Assembly (NCBI GenBank): GCA_041309605.1
Contig: JBFYZH010000063.1
Coordinates: 1 to 29,674, forward strand
Origin: JALOPX01 sp041309605
GTDB taxonomy: Bacteria; Krumholzibacteriota; Krumholzibacteriia; Krumholzibacteriales; Krumholzibacteriaceae
DNA: 29,674 nucleotides
Direction: 5' to 3'
Under the pieces are notes generated by a model that was not told where the DNA came from, ran no database searches, and saw nothing but the letters and a program-made list of their open reading frames with translations. The translations under genes were made by a program, and so were the position numbers. Shown in pieces: positions 15,556 through 23,168 of the stretch. The first letter of the stretch is position 1. Every line of letters starts with the position of its first letter.

Positions 15556-15608
15556 GTCACCTTGTCAGCTTAAAACATGCAACCCGGCATAAAGGAGGAT
15601 CGTCGACG

Positions 15609-16217
15609 ATGAGTTCAAAACACCTTGTATCTTTTCTCGCAATAACGGTCATGCTCGTTTCTCTAATCGCGGCGGGCGCGGCAAAAGCCGGAAAAACAGA
15701 AGGGAACCCGATGGTACTGGTTAAGACTAACATGGGTAATTTCACGATTGAACTGTATCAGGACAAGGCGCCTGTCACCGTAAAGAATTTCCTCAAATAC
15801 GTGGATCACAAGTTTTACGCCGGGACGATCTTCCACCGCGTTATCGGCACTTTCATGATCCAGGGCGGAGGATTCACTCCCGACATGACCCAGAAAGAAC
15901 CCAGCCCTCCCATCAAGAACGAAGCAGATAACGGCCTCAAAAATCTTAAATACACCGTCGCGATGGCAAGGACCAACATCGTCGACAGCGCCACCTGCCA
16001 GTTCTTTATCAACGTGGTGGATAACGCCGGCCTCGACCACAGGAACAAGAACGTCGACGGTTACGGATACTGCGTCTTCGGCAAGGTCGTCGAGGGAATG
16101 AACGTCATTGACGAGATCAAGACGGTCAAGACGACGGAAAAGGGCGACTACAAAGATGTTCCCATCAAGCCCGTGATAATTAAATCGGTCACCAGGGTCG
16201 GTTCCGATGAGGAGTAG
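15609..16217 (+). CDS. ppiA: Exported cyclophilin-type peptidyl-prolyl isomerase (202 aa)
   Basis: Residues 1-26 form a Sec signal (LVSFLAITVMLVSLIAAG, likely cut after AKA). The remainder is a complete bacterial cyclophilin: GNFTIELYQDKAPVTVKNF, the active-site segment FHRVIGTFMIQGGGF with the catalytic Arg and the Phe and Gln of the family, ATCQFFINV, and YCVFGKVVEGMNVID. It would speed proline isomerisation during folding of exported proteins, like periplasmic PpiA. AAAGGAGG lies ten bases before the ATG. It is a single-gene unit with its own promoter and a strong terminator. The short charged tail (GSDEE) is unremarkable. Confidence 0.95.
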   Translation: MSSKHLVSFLAITVMLVSLIAAGAAKAGKTEGNPMVLVKTNMGNFTIELYQDKAPVTVKNFLKYVDHKFYAGTIFHRVIGTFMIQGGGFTPDMTQKEPSPPIKNEADNGLKNLKYTVAMARTNIVDSATCQFFINVVDNAGLDHRNKNVDGYGYCVFGKVVEGMNVIDEIKTVKTTEKGDYKDVPIKPVIIKSVTRVGSDEE

Positions 16218-16253
16218 GACAGGCCGAACCGGGCACTGAGCGCGGCAAAACGA

Positions 16254-16284
16254 GGCGGCGGGCAACATCCCGCCGCCTTTTTTT
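16254..16284 (+). terminator. Rho-independent terminator of the cyclophilin gene
   Basis: GGCGGCGGG (16254-16262) and CCCGCCGCC (16269-16277) pair perfectly around CAACAT and are followed by seven T residues (16278-16284). Confidence 0.95.
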
Positions 16285-16305
16285 CACCCCGCCGCGTTTC
16301 TTCAT

Positions 16306-16320
16306 GGGAAAATATTTCCC
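16306..16320. promoter_or_regulatory. Palindrome GGGAAA-ATA-TTTCCC, possible operator
   Basis: Six-base arms flank ATA. It lies about 140 bases upstream of a sigma-54-like motif, and a close relative of it occurs at 27222-27235 in a similar position. Confidence 0.3.
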
Positions 16321-16453
16321 GCCCGGAAGAGCATCCTTTCCTTCCCGGTTCCCCATCCCCGCCCCGATTTGTTCGATCCCGTTTTCGGCGGCCTTATCTG
16401 CTTTATTTACAAGCCCCCGGACGGCCGTTCCGGGTCCATTAAACACGACACTC

Positions 16454-16469
16454 TGGAACAGAACTTGTT
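16454..16469 (+). promoter_or_regulatory. Sigma-54-like motif upstream of the first wzz-like gene
   Basis: TGGAAC, five bases, TTGTT resembles the -24/-12 pattern TGGCAC-N5-TTGCA. The -24 GG is present, but the usually conserved C of the -12 GC is T, which lowers confidence. Confidence 0.3.
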
Positions 16470-16558
16470 ATGAATGGGAATCGCGCCGGATTTGGAACGG
16501 TATCTTCATCAGTCAATAACCGCGTCTTTTTTAAAGCCATGAAAGAGCGGAGAACCTT

Positions 16559-17503
16559 ATGAACGACAGCGAACCCGTATCATTCACCATAATCGCCAGG
16601 GCGATCGTCGAAAGACGGCATCTTTGCGCGGCGACGGTCCTGTCGGGATGCGCAATATCGCTGATATTGGCGTTCATGATCCCGAAGGTCTACACCTCCG
16701 AAGCCGTCATCCTTCCTTCAGGAGAATCGGGGCCCCTGGGCACGATAAGCAGCGCGCTCGACGCGATGAACCTCGATCTGGGCATGGATGTTTCCCCGGA
16801 CAACTCCATATTTTTTCCCGTTGTGATGTCCAGTTCCGTCATAAGAAACCGCCTGCTTGATTCCAGGATATCCCTCGATAACGACTCGCTGACGGTCGGC
16901 GAAGCGTTGGGGGAGGGAAGCAGGGGCAATAACCTTGAAAAACTCAACAACTATATTTCCATATTAACCGAAAGAAAAACCGGCATCATAAGGGTCAGGG
17001 CGACTACCGGAGACCCCGAGCTCTCCCTCGGGCTGGTCGAAAGGCTGGTCGGGCTTCTGAAGGAATTCAACCTGGCCGGCAGGCGGGAAAGGACCTCGAA
17101 AGACCTTGAGTACATCACGGGGGAACTGGACAGCGCCGGTATCGACTTGCGAAAAACCGAGGAGAACCTGACGCGGTACGAAAAAAGCAACAGGAATTGC
17201 TTCTCGACCACCGATCCGGGCGTGATTATGGAACACGAAAGACTTGTCAGGGATCTTCGCCTCAAGCAGGACATCTACATCGATCTTGTAAAGAAAAGAG
17301 AGCTTGCCGACATAGAAAGAATAAGGGAAAACGGCTCGGTCAGGATGCTAGACGCGCCCGACCTGCCTCTTGTCAAGAGCGGCCCCCCGCGAAAGATGAT
17401 CGCGCTCGCCGGAGGATTGCTGTCGCTGCTGGCAGGCATTGCCATTCCGGTGTTCGGCGCGGTGTCGCCGTTATCGATAATCAGGTACTATTTCACCGAT
17501 TGA
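16559..17503 (+). CDS. Wzz/chain-length-determinant-family membrane protein (314 aa)
   Basis: Two transmembrane helices, at about 22-42 (LCAATVLSGCAISLILAFMI) and 275-300 (MIALAGGLLSLLAGIAIPVFG), bracket a periplasmic domain with predicted coiled coils at about 155-250 (LGLVERLVGLLKEF, ELDSAGIDLRKTEENL). A proline-rich segment (DAPDLPLVKSGPP) precedes the second helix. This is the polysaccharide co-polymerase layout that controls chain length of O-antigen or exopolysaccharide; there is no C-terminal tyrosine kinase domain. The ATG follows GGAG by seven bases. The gene ends 16 bases inside the end of the oppositely oriented ligase-like gene (17488), so the two converge. A second Wzz-like gene lies beyond that one. 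Confidence 0.85.
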   Translation: MNDSEPVSFTIIARAIVERRHLCAATVLSGCAISLILAFMIPKVYTSEAVILPSGESGPLGTISSALDAMNLDLGMDVSPDNSIFFPVVMSSSVIRNRLLDSRISLDNDSLTVGEALGEGSRGNNLEKLNNYISILTERKTGIIRVRATTGDPELSLGLVERLVGLLKEFNLAGRRERTSKDLEYITGELDSAGIDLRKTEENLTRYEKSNRNCFSTTDPGVIMEHERLVRDLRLKQDIYIDLVKKRELADIERIRENGSVRMLDAPDLPLVKSGPPRKMIALAGGLLSLLAGIAIPVFGAVSPLSIIRYYFTD

Positions 17504-18906
17504 CACTCTTTCCCCGGCGAAGAAATCACCTTTGCGGGAAGGGAGAAAAGAGCGAGCAGCACCATCGGGTGGCGGGACAGGAGTATCATGTGCGAAAACC
17601 CGTGATGGACTACGAAAGCGGCAAAAAGCATCAGAAGGCATTGGCGCATCGACGCGCCTTCCCCTCCCCCCGAGGCCGCGCGCAGCATGTTCCTCAGAAG
17701 AACCGCCAGGAACAAGAGATACGCCAGCAGCGGGAATATACCCGCTTCCGACAGTATCATGACGAACGTGTTGTGCGGACCGTTCGGGACTTCGTTCGCA
17801 TCCAGCCCGCAAGCCGGTATCGAATAGAAAAGCGCCGAATAAAGGCCGTTACCCGTGAGCGGACGCTCCGCGAATCTGGACAGGTGGAGCCTTAAAAGAT
17901 ACAGCCTGTCGTTGTCGTCCACCCTTCCCTGCACCAGGCCCTCGATCTTCCCATACGAATGCCTGACCTCCTCGATCGCTCCCGTAGAGATGTAACGCAC
18001 CGCGGCCGCCATGCCGAAAACCAGCATCGCCCCCGCCAGAAGAACGATCATCGTTCTTCGAGAACGTCTTCTGATCACGAAGAACTGCGATACGAAGACG
18101 AGGCCGAACAGAAGGATTCCTTCCCTGGAAAATGTGGTGAATACTCCGAAAAAGAAAAGAACCTGGAGCAGGACCAGCGACAGCGCCATCGCCCGGGAAC
18201 GCGCCACGCGCAGCGCGTAGACCGAACAGATCATGGAAATATTGACCACGAACGCCGAGGTGTTGGCGTTCTTGAGCAGTCCCGCGGCCCTGCCCGTCGA
18301 ATGAGAAAGCTCCATGCCCGCCGGATTCAGAAATTCCGCAATGTTCATCAGGCTGGAGAATATTCCCAGCAGGACGATGAAATAGATCACCTTTTCAAGC
18401 CTGTCATGCGAGTTTACCATCATGTAAATCACGATGAAATAGCTGACCGCGTAGACCGTGTCGGCAAACCAGAGCGCGACCCCGTCCGGCTGCGCTTCGA
18501 CACTCCCCGCAGCCAGGCTGGTCAGAAGAAAAAGGGCGTAAGCGAGCACCGGAACGGTGAACCTGTTCAGCCTCTGCGTGTTTCGAAAGACGGCAAAGGC
18601 CAGTGAACCGAGCGAAAGAAGGAATATCATCTTCCCGAAGGGAAGAGAGGTCGCCGAGGACATCCACGCATCGAGGCGCAGAAAGGCGAACGCGACAAGA
18701 ACGAACACGATCAGGGAAGTCCTGCCGATCAATATCAACGGGATCAGCAGCGCCGGCGCCGCGAGCATGATCCGCGGATCGAAATTGAAGGCGATGACGG
18801 CAAGGACGAGGGACAACGCAAGGAACACCGTGCCCGAGCGATCGTTGATCGCCGCGCGCATCCCTCCCGGGCGGAAATACCGATCGGCTTGCAGCTCGCT
18901 GGCCAA
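17488..18906 (-). CDS. O-antigen ligase/polymerase-like polytopic membrane protein (472 aa)
   Basis: The protein has about eleven to twelve hydrophobic segments, starting near residue 28 (VFLALSLVLAVIAF), and one long periplasmic loop at about 300-385 that ends in GLDANEVPNGPHNTFVMILSE, followed by three more helices. NGPHNTF with its His fits the Wzy_C/WaaL motif (H-N-x-F/Y near the loop). Such enzymes either polymerise repeat units or transfer finished glycan to an acceptor; sequence alone does not decide. TTG at 18906 follows AAAGGA at good distance; a later Met at residue 16 is the alternative. It lies 101 bases downstream of the second Wzz-like gene, likely in one transcript. Its 3' end overlaps the convergent first Wzz-like gene. 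Confidence 0.85.
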   Translation of the reverse strand: MASELQADRYFRPGGMRAAINDRSGTVFLALSLVLAVIAFNFDPRIMLAAPALLIPLILIGRTSLIVFVLVAFAFLRLDAWMSSATSLPFGKMIFLLSLGSLAFAVFRNTQRLNRFTVPVLAYALFLLTSLAAGSVEAQPDGVALWFADTVYAVSYFIVIYMMVNSHDRLEKVIYFIVLLGIFSSLMNIAEFLNPAGMELSHSTGRAAGLLKNANTSAFVVNISMICSVYALRVARSRAMALSLVLLQVLFFFGVFTTFSREGILLFGLVFVSQFFVIRRRSRRTMIVLLAGAMLVFGMAAAVRYISTGAIEEVRHSYGKIEGLVQGRVDDNDRLYLLRLHLSRFAERPLTGNGLYSALFYSIPACGLDANEVPNGPHNTFVMILSEAGIFPLLAYLLFLAVLLRNMLRAASGGGEGASMRQCLLMLFAAFVVHHGFSHMILLSRHPMVLLALFSLPAKVISSPGKECQSVK

Positions 18907-19007
18907 TTTCAGTTCCTTTTCGCTTTACGGCCTACTCCGTGATCAGCCTGCGGCGGACGCTTTCACGCCGGCGCCGTTCCCGCCGGGATCCGGCCGTCTC
19001 TTCCCGT

Positions 19008-20042
19008 TCATGACCGGCCGCACGAAACGGTCTTTACAAACGGCATTTTCCCCAGGTCCTCGCGGAGCAGTAAAAGCATTCCCTCCACGGCATCGCGGTT
19101 CTTGCCTCTTCTCCAGCGATCGAAAGATTCCCTGGCCGCAAGGCAGATCATCCCCGCCGTCGTGCCCGCGAGAGTGATTGAAAACAGAAGGTATGAAGTC
19201 ACAGGCCAGGACGGCTTGTCCGGCAGAGTGCCGTAATCGAGAATATTGAGTATCGGAGTGTCCCTGCCGGCGTCGACCTCGGCTTTCCTCATCTGTCTTC
19301 CCAGAACCATGAATATCGCCTGCTCGATCTCGAGCGACCTTTCAAGGCGCCTCGCCTCCATCAGTATCCCCGGTTCTGTGGAGCGGGCGTAATCCCTGTT
19401 TCCCTCCCTGAACCGCCTGAGGTTTTCCTCGGCGTCCATGACCCTGCGCGACGTAACTTCCAGTTTCCGCCCGATGAAATAACGGACTTCCAGGGCCGAC
19501 GATCTGCGTTCTTCCCTGTTGAACTTTTCGAGCCTTTCGATATAGGCGTTGGCGACCAGTCGCGAGAGTTCCGGATTTCCCGTCGTGACGCTTATGACCA
19601 GGGCTTTCGTGCCGCGGTCGGTCCAGAACCTGGCGACCCTCGAGGAAAGAACCGCCAGGGCCTTCATTTCGGTCGAACACCCCAGGTACTCCTGAAGGGT
19701 CATCGTCTTGCGGACGCCGTCTTCGGCGAAACAGTAATTGCGCCGCAGTATGCAGGCTCCAACCAGGCGGCTTCGAAGAATATCGGGGTACAGCGACATC
19801 AGGCTCCTGGATTCCCTGATCCCCATGAAGGCGCCGATCTCGTTGAACCCTCCATCCGGAACACCCGAATCGAACCGCCCGGACGAGGAAGGAAGGATGG
19901 AAGCCCTGGAGGTATACCTTTTATCGGCCAGAAACAGTACCATTACCGAGACCAGGAGGGAAACAATTGCCGAAAGCAGGAGAAAATATTTTCCCTTCCG
20001 CATAGCCTCAGACACCATGCCGATCGCCGACGATCGTTCCAT
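19008..20042 (-). CDS. Second Wzz/chain-length-determinant-family protein (344 aa)
   Basis: Transmembrane helices lie at about 19-40 (YFLLLSAIVSLLVSVMVLFL) and 285-305 (YLLFSITLAGTTAGMICLA). Between them is a Wzz-type domain: YTSRASILPSS, VISVTTGNPELSRLVANAYIERL, a coiled-coil stretch at 180-260, and the family motif LPDKPSWP just before the second helix. A basic cytoplasmic tail of about 40 residues follows but carries no Walker motifs. The ATG at 20042 follows GGAGG by seven bases. It is about 30 residues longer than the wzz-like gene at 16559 and only distantly similar to it in sequence, though they share the segment pattern GNPELS or GDPELS and EPGILM or DPGVIM. A sigma-54-type promoter lies about 150 bases upstream. 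Confidence 0.85.
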   Translation of the reverse strand: MERSSAIGMVSEAMRKGKYFLLLSAIVSLLVSVMVLFLADKRYTSRASILPSSSGRFDSGVPDGGFNEIGAFMGIRESRSLMSLYPDILRSRLVGACILRRNYCFAEDGVRKTMTLQEYLGCSTEMKALAVLSSRVARFWTDRGTKALVISVTTGNPELSRLVANAYIERLEKFNREERRSSALEVRYFIGRKLEVTSRRVMDAEENLRRFREGNRDYARSTEPGILMEARRLERSLEIEQAIFMVLGRQMRKAEVDAGRDTPILNILDYGTLPDKPSWPVTSYLLFSITLAGTTAGMICLAARESFDRWRRGKNRDAVEGMLLLLREDLGKMPFVKTVSCGRS

Positions 20043-20170
20043 TTCAAGTCCTCCGCAGGTGACTCCACCTGCATCCTGAACGCGGTAAATCGAATGCCGG
20101 CGGTCATTCCCCCGCGCCGGCCGTCATGCGGCGGCGCTGCGGGCGACGCCGCGGAACAGTCATAACCACG

Positions 20171-20181
20171 CTGTCTGACAG
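20171..20181. promoter_or_regulatory. Palindrome CTGTC-T-GACAG
   Basis: An 11-base palindrome with five-base arms lies 10 to 20 bases downstream (on the minus strand) of the sigma-54-type promoter of the second wzz-like gene, about where transcription would start. A repressor site is possible. Confidence 0.3.
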
Positions 20182-20191
20182 TTTGAAAATC

Positions 20192-20207
20192 TGCAAGAAA
20201 AGAGCCA
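20192..20207 (-). promoter_or_regulatory. Sigma-54 (RpoN)-type promoter of the second wzz-like gene
   Basis: On the minus strand TGGCTC, TTTTC, TTGCA differs from TGGCAC-N5-TTGCA at one position and keeps both the GG and GC dinucleotides at correct spacing. It lies in the gap after the histidine-kinase-like gene. Sigma-54 control of exopolysaccharide genes with an NtrC-type activator is known in many bacteria. Confidence 0.6.
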
Positions 20208-20222
20208 CAGCCGGCCGTCGGA

Positions 20223-21710
20223 TCAGAACGACGAGGGCAGCCATATCGAGAAGGCGGCGCCGGATCCTTCCCGGCTCTCGCAGAGGATCTTTCCGCCGTG
20301 ACCGGAAACGATATTCTGCGCAACGGTAAGGCCTATGCCCGGACGATCGCGATCTTCGCAAATCGAACTTTTTCTGAATGGAAGTGAAAGCCCGGCGATC
20401 TCACCGCGGGGGATGCCCATCCCGTTATCCTTTATCCCTATGACCACGTACGGCCCCCCGGAACTTCCCTGAAAGGAAATTTCTTTCGAAATTGCGTCAA
20501 GTTCCGGGTAACCGTGGAATGCCTCCCGAATCGCGCCCTCCCCTGGCGCCGGGAAAGCGTCTGAATTCCACGGCAGCAACTCGATGCCGTCCTGAGAACC
20601 GGGGCCTGTGCCGCTAAGAAAGATATCCATTTCTATACGTCCGCCCCTGTCGACGGCCCTGATCGAATTCTCCACGATGTTCCCGAGAACTATCTTTATC
20701 TTGGAGGGATCCATGAATATCTCCGTGCCGGCGGACCTGTCGTTTATCCTGACCATTATTCCTTTTTCTTCCAGCTCCGGTATGAATGCCTTCATGGTCT
20801 CCTCCACGAGAGAAGCCGCATCCATCTTCTCCAGAGCAAGGGGCGTCTCGTTCATGTCGACATCGCACAGGGAGAGAAGCTGGTCTAGTTTCGATTCCAT
20901 CCTCGTCACGGCGTCTTTTGCCATGTCAACAAGTATTCCGGCGCCGGCGTCGCCGGTATCCATCGACCATAATGAACTTTTCATCACCGACAGCGGCGTT
21001 CTGAGCTCCTCCGAATTTCCGAGGATGAATTCCCTCCTGACCCTCGCGAACTCCTCCGCCCTCTTCATGTACCTTGCCGCCTTCTGATATATCGACGCGT
21101 TCCTGATCGTAATGGCTGCGACCCTTACGATCATTTCGAGAAATTCCGTATCGAAGTCCGTGAATGCCCGGCCGTTCGCCTTTCCACTGAAAAACAGGAT
21201 CCCCAGGCGGTCGCCGCTGTTCTCGACGGGGCAGGCGTGGGAAAAGCCCTTGTCGCTCACCCCCGAGAGGAAGAGAAAATCGCTTTCAGAAGAGTCCTGA
21301 AGGCTGGCGAAATATTTGTCGATGAAAACGACGCCGTTTTCCCTCTCAAGCCAGCGCACAAAGGGTGACACGCCGCATATCGCCTCCGGAAGACTCGCCG
21401 ACCCCGCGCCCAGCTCGTGGCTGAATCTGAACGTGGAATCCACGGGCGAGGCGAGATAAACGGCGATCTTCCTGAGCCCGAGTTGTCCGGCAAGCGTCAT
21501 AAGGAACAGTTTCATTATCCTGTCGATATCGAAGGTGGTTCCTAGTTTTTCGACAAGCCGCAGCAGGGCCTCGAAGAGAAAAACCTTGCGTTCAAGACTT
21601 TCCTCCAGCTTTTTCGTTCTCGAACAGCCGGGCGCCTCGATCGCCGGCTCCTGCGCCGATACGATCTTGGAAGTCTCTTCGATACGTTCGTTCGATTCCA
21701 TGGCGCTCAC
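20223..21710 (-). CDS. GAF-domain histidine-kinase-like protein lacking the H-box histidine (495 aa)
   Basis: Residues of about 40-205 contain a GAF sensor domain (KVFLFEALLRLVEKLGTTFD to VAAITIRNASIY). Residues of about 220-290 align with a HisKA dimerisation helix pair, but the phospho-acceptor His is Glu234: the motif reads NSEELRTPL where kinases have SHELRTPL. The codon is plainly GAG. Residues of about 335-495 form a GHKL ATPase domain with the N box (GNIVENSIRA, Asn348), G1 (DNGMGIP) and G2 (PGIGLTVAQNIVSGHGG) all intact. It may be a pseudokinase, or it may phosphorylate something else. No transmembrane segment is seen, so it is cytoplasmic. I use GTG 21710 after AAGGG; ATG 21701 is possible. 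It lies 18 bases after the ATPase-STAS gene and is probably co-transcribed. Confidence 0.85.
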   Translation of the reverse strand: MSAMESNERIEETSKIVSAQEPAIEAPGCSRTKKLEESLERKVFLFEALLRLVEKLGTTFDIDRIMKLFLMTLAGQLGLRKIAVYLASPVDSTFRFSHELGAGSASLPEAICGVSPFVRWLERENGVVFIDKYFASLQDSSESDFLFLSGVSDKGFSHACPVENSGDRLGILFFSGKANGRAFTDFDTEFLEMIVRVAAITIRNASIYQKAARYMKRAEEFARVRREFILGNSEELRTPLSVMKSSLWSMDTGDAGAGILVDMAKDAVTRMESKLDQLLSLCDVDMNETPLALEKMDAASLVEETMKAFIPELEEKGIMVRINDRSAGTEIFMDPSKIKIVLGNIVENSIRAVDRGGRIEMDIFLSGTGPGSQDGIELLPWNSDAFPAPGEGAIREAFHGYPELDAISKEISFQGSSGGPYVVIGIKDNGMGIPRGEIAGLSLPFRKSSICEDRDRPGIGLTVAQNIVSGHGGKILCESREGSGAAFSIWLPSSF

Positions 21711-21728
21711 AATCAGCCCTTCCCGGGA

Positions 21729-22838
21729 TCATCTCCCGGCATGAGTCGTTTGTCCGTCACCAGCCAGTTTGAAATATTCCTCGAGATTTAGCAGCCTGAA
21801 AACCGAAACAATCTTGCCGGAGACTTTTCTGAATACAACGTCCCCGCCGTCGCTTCGCATCGACGAAACCATGCCGAGGAGAATGCCGACTCCGGCGCTC
21901 GACACGAAAGGCACCTTCTCGAAATCGAGTTCCAGGTCCACGACGCCGGACTTGAGCGACCTTTGCAGCACTTCTTCCAGCACGAGCGCCCCCGCACTGT
22001 CGAGATCGCCTTCGAGGATCAGCCTTTTCATGCCGCCCTGTCCGCCGTCGGTCTCTTCGACCCTGAATTTCGACATATGAATACCCCCGTCTTTTCGATG
22101 TTTTCCGTCTCCCGGGACCATCGCTTTGTCAAAATAGGTTCTGTTCGTCCCCTGCTCCCTCTCGAACCTGAGCAGGTTGGTGATCTTCCTCGTCATGTAA
22201 AGGCCGAGCCCCCGGAATATGGCCGTCGCGTCGAAGACTCCCGGACCGGATTTTTCCTTTGCGGTCGGATCGTACCCGATCCCCTTATCGACGATCGTGA
22301 CCGACAGCTTATCCTCATTTCTTTCCAGTATCACCCTCACCCATTGCCCCGCCTTCCCTGCATCGCCGTGTTTTACGATATTGGAAAGAAGTTCGAAAAC
22401 ACTGAAACGCACTTCGAATGACATAAAACTCGAGAACCCGAGAACATTTGTTATCAGATAGGCGAACACGGAAGCCTTGCCCGCCGAATCCATCGAGGGA
22501 GAGAGGAATATGGAATACGATCCGGTGTCAGAGGCGTCGCCGAGACAGAGAAGATCCTCGTCCCTGCTGACAAGCCTGTATCCGAAATCGTCCCGGCTCT
22601 CCTCCCGCGACTCTTCGGGTTCAACGGCGAAGAGGGGGTTATTTTTTATCAGAGAAGACACGGCGCTTCGCAGCGGACCCTCCGGCATCACGGTCTCATC
22701 GCAGACTATCCCTTCCAGGCCGCAATCGCACGCTACCATGACAAGACTGGCCAGCCGTCCGGGAAGATCGCCGGGCGATGTCCCCGCCAGGTCCAGTCTC
22801 AGGATCCTCTTTTCCGTATCGAACGATAACAGTTTCAT
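21729..22838 (-). CDS. RsbW-like ATPase fused to STAS domain (369 aa)
   Basis: Residues 1-110 are an unrecognised N-terminal part. Residues of about 125-240 resemble RsbW/SpoIIAB-type GHKL serine kinases: N box FELLSNIVKHG (Asn153), DKGIGYDP and RGLGLYMTRKI. Residues of about 256-360 form a STAS domain like RsbV/SpoIIAA: LILEGDLDSAGA, VDLELDFEKVPFVSSAGVGIL with candidate phospho-serines 313/314, and LLNLEEYFKL. In partner switching the kinase phosphorylates a separate STAS protein; here both are in one chain. An internal ATG at 22076, seven bases after GGGGG, could also make free STAS protein. The main ATG at 22838 follows GGAG by six bases; a TTG two codons earlier overlaps that site. It is followed after 18 bases by the GAF histidine-kinase-like gene. 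Confidence 0.85.
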   Translation of the reverse strand: MKLLSFDTEKRILRLDLAGTSPGDLPGRLASLVMVACDCGLEGIVCDETVMPEGPLRSAVSSLIKNNPLFAVEPEESREESRDDFGYRLVSRDEDLLCLGDASDTGSYSIFLSPSMDSAGKASVFAYLITNVLGFSSFMSFEVRFSVFELLSNIVKHGDAGKAGQWVRVILERNEDKLSVTIVDKGIGYDPTAKEKSGPGVFDATAIFRGLGLYMTRKITNLLRFEREQGTNRTYFDKAMVPGDGKHRKDGGIHMSKFRVEETDGGQGGMKRLILEGDLDSAGALVLEEVLQRSLKSGVVDLELDFEKVPFVSSAGVGILLGMVSSMRSDGGDVVFRKVSGKIVSVFRLLNLEEYFKLAGDGQTTHAGR

Positions 22839-23168
22839 CCGCAACTCCGTGATCGATCAGAACGGCTCCGGATTGTCCGCCATCCCCCGCGCAGGCCCAG
22901 TCGGGCCGGATCGACCGCCTTCCGGCAGGATTCCTGCCACCCCGTGAAAGGATTCCAGCTTCATCGGTCCATCGCGGCCACCGGGCATGGCATTGACCGC
23001 ATCTTTCATCCGTTCAAGAGGTTAAAGAATCAGCGCGCATCCTCCGCCCGACATGGCATTCTGTAACATCAATGACGGAACAATGTTGGCGACACCGCCG
23101 AAACACCGTGCCACCCGGCCGATATCGGTCGTGCAAGAAGCATTCACAATGGATCCGGGCGGGAAAAA
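22839..23168. other. 330-base gap upstream of the STAS operon
   Basis: The gap lies between the start of the ATPase-STAS gene and the end of the DNA glycosylase gene, both leftward. It contains a possible 50-codon gene (22857-23009). I found no convincing promoter box, although the operon must start here or be read through from the glycosylase. Confidence 0.5.
22857..23009 (-). CDS. Possible small protein (50 aa) ahead of the ATPase-STAS gene
   Basis: ATG 23009 opens a frame of 50 residues rich in Gly and Pro (starts MKDAVNAMPGG, ends MADNPEPF) with a TGA at 22857-22859, 18 bases before the next start, the same spacing as between the next two genes of the operon. There is no clear ribosome site and no family I recognise. 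An in-frame stop lies 15 bases upstream of the ATG. It may be a small regulator or simply a chance frame. Confidence 0.3.
   Translation of the reverse strand: MKDAVNAMPGGRDGPMKLESFHGVAGILPEGGRSGPTGPARGMADNPEPF

Larger units (their letters stand above)
16218..16558. other. 341-base gap between cyclophilin and wzz-like gene
   Basis: No credible gene is seen. It holds the cyclophilin terminator (16254-16284), a palindrome GGGAAA-ATA-TTTCCC (16306-16320), a near-palindrome around CCGGACGGCCG near 16420, and a sigma-54-like motif (16454-16469). Confidence 0.6.

Noticed and set aside
23090..23125. Sigma-54-like TGGCACG on the minus strand before the STAS operon
   Set aside because: The -24 half is perfect, but the -12 position reads TTCGG and lacks the GC pair at the right spacing.
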